A program made the position numbers and the translations under genes. A stretch of DNA of 6,149 nucleotides from Helicobacteraceae bacterium (GTDB lineage Bacteria; Campylobacterota; Campylobacteria; Campylobacterales; Sulfurimonadaceae): NCBI GenBank assembly GCA_027061425.1, contig JALSUN010000212.1, forward strand, positions 1 through 6,149, given 5' to 3'. Of the stretch, positions 1 to 5,174 are shown in pieces; positions within the stretch are counted from its first letter, which is position 1; every line of letters begins with the position of its first letter. The notes under the pieces were generated by a model. It ran no database searches. It saw only the letters and a program-made list of their open reading frames with translations, and had not been told where the DNA came from.

Positions 1-359
1 ATACCAATAGCATCGATCTCTTGAAAGGCATCCGTACCGATAAGGCTCATAGGAACCTGACCAGAGATGACGACCATAGGGATGGAGTCCATATAAGCAT
101 CCGCAAGACCTGTCACTGCATTAGTAAAACCAGGACCTGAAGTAATCATCGCTACACCGACTTTTCCAGTGACCTTAGAGTACCCTTCTGCTGCGTGAAT
201 CGCCGCTTGTTCGTGACGGGTTAAGATATGCTCAAAACCATCTTGTTTATAAATCTCATCATATACGTTCATGATCGCCCCACCTGGGTAACCAAAAACC
301 GTGTCAACATTTTCAGCAATTAATGCCTCAATGACCATCTGCGCGCCGCTGATCTGCAT
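1..359 (-). CDS. ilvB: Acetolactate synthase large subunit, N-terminal part (partial at left edge)
   Basis: This is the first 119 codons of the thiamine-diphosphate enzyme that condenses two pyruvates (or pyruvate with 2-oxobutyrate) at the first common step of valine, leucine and isoleucine synthesis. It acts in the cytoplasm with a small regulatory subunit (IlvN/IlvH) that is not in this window. The N-terminal pyrimidine-binding domain is clear: VFGYPGGAIMNVYDE at residues 21-35, RHEQAAIHAAEGY at 48-60 with the catalytic Glu at residue 50, and the SGPGFTN motif at 74-80. These are near-invariant in acetolactate synthases and not in other members of the superfamily. The ATG at 359 is preceded by GAGGAG (minus strand, about 365-370) at good spacing. 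The rest of the gene lies beyond position 1. It is transcribed away from the operon starting at 572. Confidence 0.96.
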   Translation of the reverse strand, partial: MQISGAQMVIEALIAENVDTVFGYPGGAIMNVYDEIYKQDGFEHILTRHEQAAIHAAEGYSKVTGKVGVAMITSGPGFTNAVTGLADAYMDSIPMVVISGQVPMSLIGTDAFQEIDAIG

Positions 360-401
360 AGCGTCTCCTCAAAAATATACTCATAAAAAACTGACTGTTT
401 T

Positions 402-414
402 CTATAATTTATAG
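402..414. promoter_or_regulatory. Perfect 6-1-6 palindrome, ilvB-proximal
   Basis: The sequence CTATAA-T-TTATAG is a perfect inverted repeat with a single central base. It lies about 43 bp upstream of the ilvB ATG and contains -10-like hexamers on both strands (TATAAT on plus at 403-408, TATAAA on minus). It could be an operator overlapping a promoter or simply a symmetrical -10 region; AT-rich DNA yields such dyads by chance fairly often. No factor can be named. Confidence 0.3.
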
Positions 415-426
415 TGTAAAAAATTC

Positions 427-439
427 GCCTATTATAGGC
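427..439. promoter_or_regulatory. Perfect 6-1-6 palindrome over the probable ilvB -10 box
   Basis: GCCTAT-T-ATAGGC is a perfect inverted repeat. On the minus strand it contains a consensus -10 hexamer TATAAT (positions 436-431), pointing towards ilvB and predicting a leader of roughly 65 nt. A poor TTAACA-like -35 lies about 21 bp upstream on the minus strand. The GC arms stand out in otherwise AT-rich DNA, so this is a better operator candidate than the neighbouring palindrome at 402-414. The two centres are 25 bp apart. Promoter function is inference. Confidence 0.4.
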
Positions 440-543
440 AAGTTTTGCTATATTTCATGTTAAAATCCAAGTGCTTCTATTTTTTCAAAATTATTTAAGT
501 CTAAATCTCTTAACCTTCTCAAAAATGTATCAATATTTCATTA

Positions 544-571
544 TATAAAATATGTTTAGATACAATTGGTT
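544..571 (+). promoter_or_regulatory. Promoter-like region of the four-gene operon
   Basis: Two -10-like boxes lie just ahead of the ATG at 572: TATAAA at 544-549 and TACAAT at 561-566, the latter preceded by TTAGA. Campylobacterota promoters often rely on the -10 box with only a weak -35. The first box would give a leader of about 16 nt; the second would place the transcript start essentially at the ATG. There is no Shine-Dalgarno in either case. The remainder of the intergenic DNA (440-543) is AT-rich; I see no gene or RNA in it, only a TTTAAGT motif at 494-500 that resembles the upstream element of Campylobacter promoters. Confidence 0.45.
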
Positions 572-883
572 ATGCAAACTCAAAATGATTCAAATAACCA
601 CTTAAACCATGAGACACCTGCGGGTTTTACAGTGTTACGGTTTTTTCTTGTACTTATAACGATGGGCTTTTTGCTGTTTAACTTACTGCTTCAAGAGACA
701 GGAAGTACCCTTTCTTCTATTGTAGGTATATTTACCATGATATTACTGCTTATGGTCATCTCCAAAAAAACAGCAGCAGGTCAGATGTCTCAAGCCTATA
801 GTCTTTTAATAGGAGGTCTTCTGCTCCTTGACTTCGCACTTTTTTCCAGTTGTTTGATGAACTTTAAACTCAACATTCACTAA
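572..883 (+). CDS. Small three-helix membrane protein, unknown function
   Basis: The 103-residue protein is not one I recognise. After a polar Asn/His-rich N-terminus of about 18 residues it has three hydrophobic segments (about residues 19-40, 46-64 and 76-96) and a short polar tail, so it is predicted to be an inner-membrane protein. I place the start at the ATG at 572; a TTG two codons upstream (566) is also in frame but has no ribosome-binding site either. No catalytic motif is visible. It is the first gene of a coupled operon: only 2 nt separate its TAA from the next ATG. That suggests it is an accessory subunit or partner of the Lgt-like membrane protein, but this is inference from position only. 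Confidence 0.75.
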   Translation: MQTQNDSNNHLNHETPAGFTVLRFFLVLITMGFLLFNLLLQETGSTLSSIVGIFTMILLLMVISKKTAAGQMSQAYSLLIGGLLLLDFALFSSCLMNFKLNIH

Positions 884-885
884 AC

Positions 886-1581
886 ATGGTCTTACACCTC
901 CTTTTTGATGTTTTAGCCTACACTTTAAGTATCTCACTGAGCTTGCTCTTTTTCAGACCACCAAAACCACTCATAGAAGATGAGAACCTACGATACCGCT
1001 ATTACACCTACCTTATCTCTGGCTTTGTTCTGGGTGCCCTTCTTTTTGGAACACTCAACAACGTCTACTCACTACACACCTTAGTACTAGGAAAGTCCAT
1101 CTTAGGTGCCATTTTTGGCGGTACCTTCGCCATAGAGTTTTTCAAGAAAAAGCATCATATTAAAGGCTCTACTGGTGCCTACTTTGTTCCCTCTCTCGCC
1201 GTTGGTATCGCTGTTGGGCGCATTGGCTGTTTTTTAACCGGCTTGGAAGATTATACCTATGGTATTGAGACCACACACCTTTTTGGTTATGACTTTGGTG
1301 ATGGACTTCTACGCCACCCTGTTCAGCTTTATGAGAGTGCTTTAATGGCACTCTTTTTACTCTTTTCTGTAGTGACATTTATAAAAAACCGTCTCTTTTT
1401 TAAACACTATATGTTTTACCTTTTTATCCTTTTCTACGCTACTGAGCGTTTTTTTCTAGAGTTTTTGAAACCCTATGAGAGTATGATCGCCTCGCTAAAC
1501 CTGTTTCAACTGCTCTGCCTTATCCTCATCTTTTACGCACTCTACCAACTAAGGAGCTCCCATCGCTTACTACGCCACTAA
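886..1581 (+). CDS. Lgt-like (prolipoprotein diacylglyceryl transferase family) membrane protein
   Basis: This 231-residue polytopic protein (about seven hydrophobic segments) belongs to the Lgt superfamily. Recognisable landmarks are GRIGCFLTG at 111-119 (Lgt GRxGNFxNGE), RHPVQLYES at 143-151 (Lgt HPSQLYE) and YATERFFLEFLKP at 184-196 (Lgt YGxxRFxxEFxRxP). The counterparts of E. coli Arg143 (R112), Tyr235 (Y184) and Arg239 (R188) are present. The counterpart of His103 in the HGG motif is Phe (F77, in AIFGG), the Asn of GNF is Cys (C115), and the NGE motif is changed. The protein is also shorter than typical Lgt (about 260-290 residues). It is therefore probably a paralogue rather than the housekeeping Lgt; true Lgt transfers diacylglycerol from phosphatidylglycerol to the lipobox cysteine. 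The start is the ATG two bases after the preceding stop, without a Shine-Dalgarno, which implies translational coupling. Its 3' end contains the ribosome-binding site and start of the radical SAM gene. Substrate unknown. Confidence 0.85.
   Translation: MVLHLLFDVLAYTLSISLSLLFFRPPKPLIEDENLRYRYYTYLISGFVLGALLFGTLNNVYSLHTLVLGKSILGAIFGGTFAIEFFKKKHHIKGSTGAYFVPSLAVGIAVGRIGCFLTGLEDYTYGIETTHLFGYDFGDGLLRHPVQLYESALMALFLLFSVVTFIKNRLFFKHYMFYLFILFYATERFFLEFLKPYESMIASLNLFQLLCLILIFYALYQLRSSHRLLRH
1551..1564 (+). promoter_or_regulatory. Shine-Dalgarno and non-canonical ATC start of the radical SAM gene
   Basis: AAGGAG (1551-1556) lies 5 nt ahead of ATC at 1562. An in-frame TAA at 1550-1552 closes the frame upstream, and no ATG, GTG or TTG occurs in this frame between it and GTG 1658. 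The frame downstream of ATC encodes a conserved-looking cysteine motif, so this site rather than GTG 1658 probably decides the start. No other gene would use this ribosome-binding site. Confidence 0.65.
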
Positions 1582-2953
1582 CTATGACCTCTACCTTCAC
1601 GCCACGCAGAGTTTCTGTCAAAAATGCCATAATCTAAACAAGTTAGTTGACACCCATGTGGTCACTAAAGACAATGCAGTCTACTTGCGTAAGTTCTGTC
1701 CCAAGTGTGGTGAGTCGATGAGTCTCATCTCTACAGACTATGAGTATTATAAAACTTGTGATGACTACCTTAAGCCACCAGACCTGCCAGAACATGCCAA
1801 CACCGTAGTGCTTAAAGGCTGCCCTTTTGACTGTGGGGTCTGTCCCCAACACCAAAATCACCCTTGTCTTGCACTTTTTAATGTGACGGATGAGTGCAAC
1901 ATGAAGTGTCATATCTGTTATCATTCTTCTTACCCTGGAGCAGGAAACCATAGAAGTATGGACGACATTAAAAAGATGCTCTCTACCCTACTTAAAAGTG
2001 AAAAAGAGCCTGACCTCATTCAAGTAACAGGTGGTGAACCTTCAACACATCCACAAATCTTAGAGATTCTTACCTATCTTAAAAATGCCCCTGTTCGCCA
2101 CCTTATGCTCAACACCAACGGTATCCGTATTGCCGAAGAAGAGTCATTTGCCAAAGCGCTTAAAAAACTCGGGGTAGGCTTTGAGGTCTATCTACAATTT
2201 GACTCACTTAATAGCGAATCATTAAAGGATATAAGAGCAAGAGATATGATGGACATACGCCTTCAAGCTCTTGAACGACTGGAGCGACTTAACATCTCTA
2301 CCACGCTTGTAAGTGTTATCAAAAAAGGTCTCAACGATGACGAGATCCCTGAACTCATTGACTTCGCTAGAAAATACAGATGTATTAGAGGGGTTGTTTT
2401 TCAGCCTATTCAAGATGTAGGACGGGTAGAGTCCCAAGATGACTTTAGGCTCACACTGACTGAAATACGTCAAAACATTATAGATGATGCTAAAAACCCC
2501 TTTATGGCAGAAGATATGATTCCCCTTCCTTGTGATCCGCACAAAATCTGTGTGGGTTACGCTGCTAAAAACTTTAAAGAGGGATACGCGGACTTGTTAC
2601 CCGTTACAGGTAAACTTCCTAAAAGTGCTATTACAGAACATAAAGGCACTGTTTCGTTTGAACAAGACAGAGACTTTGTAAAAAATGTAGTGGAGACGAT
2701 TAACCTAGAGACAGCTATGGGCGAGGCGATTTTAAAAGACAAAATCAAGCAGAAGCTCTTTTGCTGCTGGCCATCATTTTTAACCCCTAAAAATATGGGT
2801 TATGAACATGTTTTTCGCGTGGTTATTATGGAATTTACAGATGTCTATAATTTTGACACTACTAACATCAAAAGAGAGTGTAACTTTATGGTAGAACCAG
2901 ACAAGCTCATCCCGTTTTCCACCCATAACATGGGCATCCCGCAATCCCAATGA
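1562..2953 (+). CDS. Radical SAM enzyme of the MJ0619/tetraether synthase (Tes)-like family
   Basis: This is a large radical SAM protein (463 residues from ATC 1562; 431 if started at GTG 1658). Numbering from ATC: an N-terminal pair of CxxC motifs (C19/C22 and C46/C49) forms a likely rubredoxin-like metal site; GCPFDCGVC (86-94) is an auxiliary cluster motif; the canonical CxxxCxxC is at 112/116/119 (CNMKCHIC); GGEP is at 157-160; NTNGIR and YLQFD follow. The C-terminal part has PCDPHKIC (323-330), a CC pair (401/402) and a YNFD...KREC...IPF region. This order of motifs is that of archaeal MJ0619/Tes proteins, which join lipid chains in tetraether synthesis and were earlier linked to pterin methylation. 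Bacterial relatives are mostly uncharacterised, so the reaction here is unknown; a lipid substrate is plausible given the adjacent Lgt-like gene. It overlaps the upstream gene by 20 nt and the downstream one by 4 nt (ATGA). No signal peptide, so cytoplasmic or membrane-associated. Confidence 0.88.
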   Translation: MAYYATNYDLYLHATQSFCQKCHNLNKLVDTHVVTKDNAVYLRKFCPKCGESMSLISTDYEYYKTCDDYLKPPDLPEHANTVVLKGCPFDCGVCPQHQNHPCLALFNVTDECNMKCHICYHSSYPGAGNHRSMDDIKKMLSTLLKSEKEPDLIQVTGGEPSTHPQILEILTYLKNAPVRHLMLNTNGIRIAEEESFAKALKKLGVGFEVYLQFDSLNSESLKDIRARDMMDIRLQALERLERLNISTTLVSVIKKGLNDDEIPELIDFARKYRCIRGVVFQPIQDVGRVESQDDFRLTLTEIRQNIIDDAKNPFMAEDMIPLPCDPHKICVGYAAKNFKEGYADLLPVTGKLPKSAITEHKGTVSFEQDRDFVKNVVETINLETAMGEAILKDKIKQKLFCCWPSFLTPKNMGYEHVFRVVIMEFTDVYNFDTTNIKRECNFMVEPDKLIPFSTHNMGIPQSQ

Positions 2954-3519
2954 AAAAAGAGATAAGCCTAAGTCTTCTTGTCATCATGCTTTTTTTAAGT
3001 ATGCCCGGCTGTAGTACTTCAAGAATGTGGAATGCACCGCACCCTGTTAAAGTGCAAAGACAACCCCTCCCTGATTCTGCCCTTCATATAAAAGATGGCA
3101 CCTTACTACTACAACAAGATGAACATTGTTTTTACTTTTTTGCAGAAGATGATGCTGGAACAAAGGATCTATTACAGAATATAGAAACAGCTTCAATGCC
3201 TGTACCCTTTTACTATAACGGTATTCATATTAATCCAAATAATAATGATGTTCTTATGAAAGTGAGTATGTCTACTGAAAATGAATCTACAGACTTTATG
3301 CTCAAAGGTGAGTCCGGATTGATAGGGCTTGGAGCAGCACGACTCAGGTGTGTTAAGCAAAAAGAGACCAACGCTTCAGACCTACTTATAGTGACAGATA
3401 AACCATCTATCTTAGAAATTGCCAAAAGAACGGCCTATGCACCAGCCTACCTTCTTTATGACATAGGATTGACTATCTTTCTCCCACCTTTTATGGTCAT
3501 CTACTTCCTCACACTATAG
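2950..3519 (+). CDS. Putative lipoprotein, unknown function
   Basis: The 189-residue product begins with a short basic stretch, a hydrophobic core (residues 5-18) and SMPGC with the cysteine at position 21, a recognisable though atypical lipobox (Met at -3, Pro at -2). It would be lipidated at C21 and exposed to the periplasm. The middle part (about 30-150) is soluble with no motif I recognise. The last 24 residues (166-189) are strongly hydrophobic, which could be a second membrane anchor or an amphipathic hairpin. There is no Shine-Dalgarno. The start codon overlaps the stop of the radical SAM gene (ATGA), so it is translated by coupling. Placement as the last gene of an operon with an Lgt paralogue makes it a candidate substrate or accessory partner, which is inference. 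Confidence 0.75.
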   Translation: MKKEISLSLLVIMLFLSMPGCSTSRMWNAPHPVKVQRQPLPDSALHIKDGTLLLQQDEHCFYFFAEDDAGTKDLLQNIETASMPVPFYYNGIHINPNNNDVLMKVSMSTENESTDFMLKGESGLIGLGAARLRCVKQKETNASDLLIVTDKPSILEIAKRTAYAPAYLLYDIGLTIFLPPFMVIYFLTL

Positions 3520-3543
3520 ACTTATCATGCTCTTTATTGATAT

Positions 3544-3560
3544 AAAGGGCGTCCCCTTTT
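3544..3560 (+). terminator. Possible rho-independent terminator of the four-gene operon
   Basis: AAAGGG (3544-3549) and CCCTTT (3554-3559) form a 6-bp stem with a 4-nt loop, running into a short T tract (TTTTCT). It starts about 25 nt after the lipoprotein stop. The stem is short, so termination may be partial. Confidence 0.4.
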
Positions 3561-3564
3561 CTAA

Positions 3565-3585
3565 ACTCCACAATGACTCCACAAT
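3565..3585. repeat. Tandem 10-bp direct repeat upstream of the cytochrome promoter
   Basis: ACTCCACAAT occurs twice, at 3565-3574 and 3576-3585, separated by a single G, giving an 11-bp period. The second copy ends 7 bp before the -10 box of the downstream gene, so the pair covers the place where a -35 element would be. This is the geometry expected for an activator site, in particular for OmpR-family regulators, which bind head-to-tail repeats on one face of the helix. The binding protein is not known. Confidence 0.5.
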
Positions 3586-3592
3586 AGAGTTT

Positions 3593-3598
3593 TATAAT
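3593..3598 (+). promoter_or_regulatory. -10 box of the cytochrome gene promoter
   Basis: TATAAT at 3593-3598 is a perfect consensus -10, predicting a transcript start near 3605 and a leader of about 20 nt. No -35 consensus lies 17 bp upstream; that position is occupied by the tandem repeat at 3565-3585, so activation may be needed. An additional -10-like box (GATATAAA) occurs at 3539-3546 inside the probable terminator. Confidence 0.55.
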
Positions 3599-3624
3599 CA
3601 TCCTATCTAACAAGAAGGATTCAC

Positions 3625-3942
3625 ATGAACAAGGTTATCACAACACTACTCATCATCACTCTAGCGGCACTCAGTGCTCAAGCAGACATCCATAAGGGCA
3701 AAAAAGCCTACCTCAAGCAGTGTAAAAAATGCCATGGTAATGGTGGTAAGGGTGCGGCGATGAAGACACAAGCGGAGTGGACAGCAGCTTTTGAAAATGA
3801 TGCACAAGGCTTCAAAGCCTGGCATAAAGGAACAAGAGGTGAAAAGTATGTTCACGGTAAGAAGTTTAAAAAGTACTCAGGTCACTTAAAAGATTTTCTT
3901 TTTGAATATGGTTCAGACTCTGGAAACATCCCAACCTGCTAA
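3625..3942 (+). CDS. Small periplasmic monohaem c-type cytochrome
   Basis: The 105-residue protein has a Sec signal peptide (hydrophobic core at residues 4-18, AQA cleavage site giving a mature start at D21) and one haem-binding CKKCH motif (C33, C36, H37) in the setting GKKAYLKQCKKCHGNGGKG, typical of class I cytochromes c. It should carry covalent haem and shuttle electrons in the periplasm; the redox partner is not evident. The mature part is about 85 residues, very Lys/Gly-rich and basic. The sixth haem ligand is unclear: the only nearby methionine is M46, and there is no MP motif near the C-terminus; H67, H77 and H87 are alternatives. A final cysteine (C105) is unpaired. AGAAGGA (3613-3619) is a good ribosome-binding site. 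It is a single gene, convergent with the two-component operon. Confidence 0.88.
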   Translation: MNKVITTLLIITLAALSAQADIHKGKKAYLKQCKKCHGNGGKGAAMKTQAEWTAAFENDAQGFKAWHKGTRGEKYVHGKKFKKYSGHLKDFLFEYGSDSGNIPTC

Positions 3943-3959
3943 GGCATAACTCACAACAA

Positions 3960-3986
3960 GAACAGACCTTCAAAAGGTAAATGTTC
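3960..3986. terminator. Imperfect hairpin between convergent genes
   Basis: GAACA (3960-3964) pairs with TGTTC (3982-3986), and ACCTT (3966-3970) with AAGGT (3974-3978), separated by a small internal loop. It occupies the 47-bp gap between the cytochrome stop and the kinase stop and could serve as a bidirectional terminator. Neither strand has a strong T tract after it, so it may only mark transcript ends. Confidence 0.4.
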
Positions 3987-3989
3987 CTG

Positions 3990-5174
3990 TTAGAATACTA
4001 CCCGTACAACTGTCCCTCGAGATTCAAGAGGTTGTATCGTAATCTCAAATCCATAATGCTCAACGATTTTTGAAACGATATGCAGTCCCAATCCAAATCC
4101 CCCTTCACTACTGGCCAAACGCACATAAGGTTTAAACAAGTTTTTATAAGCGGTTACAGGTAACTTGCTACCACCGTTTTCTATACTTAAAAAAGTGGAC
4201 GTTAAAGTGATGTTGATAAACCCTTGGACTTGATTGTATTTGACAGCATTTGAGAGTAAGTTGTCGAGTAAAGAACATAAAAGTTTAGGGTCCATTACCA
4301 CCTCTGTTCTTGGCGTCAAATTCATAGTAACGCGTAGCTCTTTAGCCTCTATTTTTGTATGAAAATATGCTACACGCTCTACTATCATCTCATCTATAAA
4401 GACCTTTTCATCTTGTGGTTTTAACTCTTTTTGCAAGGTCACCATTACTAAAGTGTTATAGATGTCTGAAATGGTCTGCGCCGCACTCATAGCACGGGCC
4501 ATATTTTTCTGAGACTTGGGCGCTGTTACCTCTGAAGAGAGGAGTTCAAGGTTGGTTAAAATAGTGGTGAGTGGGGTGTTGAGTTCATGGGTACTCTCTT
4601 GTATAAAGCTGTCTAAAAGTGCTACTGACTCTTGCATAGGTCTTATAAATAGTCGTGCCAAATAAACACCAAGTGCTAACAGTAGTAAAAACAGTGGCAG
4701 AGCGTACACCAAAAGTGTTACTAGGTACTCTTGAAACCACAAGCCATCATCTTCTGACTCTAAGACTAAAAAACGTGCGCCTATCTCCGAGCTTGGGATT
4801 AAAGTAACGTACTGAATCCATCCTTCATTAAGATAGATGTTTTTATTAAGCTCTACCCGTGATGTGTGTAAATTAGAGAACATACGTTTACGTTTTACAT
4901 CATAAACACCGATGTAAAGTTCATAGTAATCCAACTCCTCTAAATTTTCAAAATCCTCAGGTGCCATAGCTAAGGCTTCTAAGATCTCACCACTTTGGAG
5001 TTGAAACTGTAACTGATACTCTGAGAGCATCCGTGACTTCTCTAAATGGTAGTAAAGTGTGGCTAAAACTGTAAAGACAGTGATAAGAAGTGTGGTATAA
5101 ATCCCTGAAAAAGCAAAAAAAGAGCGTCGCTCATTATGCGATATATTGATATCCAATCCGTTTGTGCGAAACAA
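3990..5174 (-). CDS. Sensor histidine kinase of a two-component system
   Basis: The 394-residue membrane kinase is the partner of the response regulator encoded immediately upstream. It has TM1 at about 19-42, a periplasmic sensor region of about 105 residues (45-150) with no recognisable ligand motif, and TM2 at about 151-175. Then follow a HisKA domain with STHELNTPLT and the phospho-acceptor His at 196, and a HATPase domain with N-box LLDNLLSNAVKYN (302-314), LFKPYVR (346-352) and G2 box GGFGLGL (358-364). The G1 box lacks the usual DxGxG and reads IENGG (331-335), a degenerate form that also occurs in related kinases. The chosen start is TTG at 5174 because AAAGGAG (5179-5185) precedes it by 4 nt and no ATG precedes TM1. 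It overlaps the regulator gene by 41 nt. The signal sensed is unknown; the convergent cytochrome suggests a redox or respiratory role, weakly. Confidence 0.92.
   Translation of the reverse strand: MFRTNGLDINISHNERRSFFAFSGIYTTLLITVFTVLATLYYHLEKSRMLSEYQLQFQLQSGEILEALAMAPEDFENLEELDYYELYIGVYDVKRKRMFSNLHTSRVELNKNIYLNEGWIQYVTLIPSSEIGARFLVLESEDDGLWFQEYLVTLLVYALPLFLLLLALGVYLARLFIRPMQESVALLDSFIQESTHELNTPLTTILTNLELLSSEVTAPKSQKNMARAMSAAQTISDIYNTLVMVTLQKELKPQDEKVFIDEMIVERVAYFHTKIEAKELRVTMNLTPRTEVVMDPKLLCSLLDNLLSNAVKYNQVQGFINITLTSTFLSIENGGSKLPVTAYKNLFKPYVRLASSEGGFGLGLHIVSKIVEHYGFEITIQPLESRGTVVRVVF

Noticed and set aside
387..401. Small dyad AAAAC/GTTTT in the ilvB leader as an attenuator
   Set aside because: Five A:T-rich pairs are too weak, there is no T tract on the minus strand, and no leader peptide rich in branched-chain codons was found.
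360..571. tRNA, riboswitch or small-RNA gene in the divergent intergenic region
   Set aside because: No cloverleaf, T-box or other conserved RNA motif is visible; the DNA is AT-rich with only promoter-like and palindromic elements.
1169..1378. Minus-strand open frame opposite the Lgt-like gene
   Set aside because: It covers the conserved GRIGCF and RHPVQLYE coding region; the basic, low-complexity translation is what an antisense reading of a membrane gene looks like.
1584..1633. ATG at 1584 as an alternative start for the radical SAM protein by frameshift
   Set aside because: This ATG is in a different frame and reaches a stop after 17 codons; no slippery sequence links it to the enzyme frame.
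1643..1951. Minus-strand open frame of about 102 codons opposite the radical SAM gene
   Set aside because: The opposite strand encodes conserved Cys motifs (CPFDCGVC and the radical SAM cluster) over the same bases. The antisense product has no recognisable domain or ribosome-binding site.
2222..2748. Two further minus-strand open frames within the radical SAM gene
   Set aside because: They lie wholly inside a well-supported gene and have no start signals or family resemblance.
3225..3425. Minus-strand open frame inside the lipoprotein gene
   Set aside because: No ribosome-binding site or domain; the plus-strand gene is supported by its signal peptide and operon coupling.
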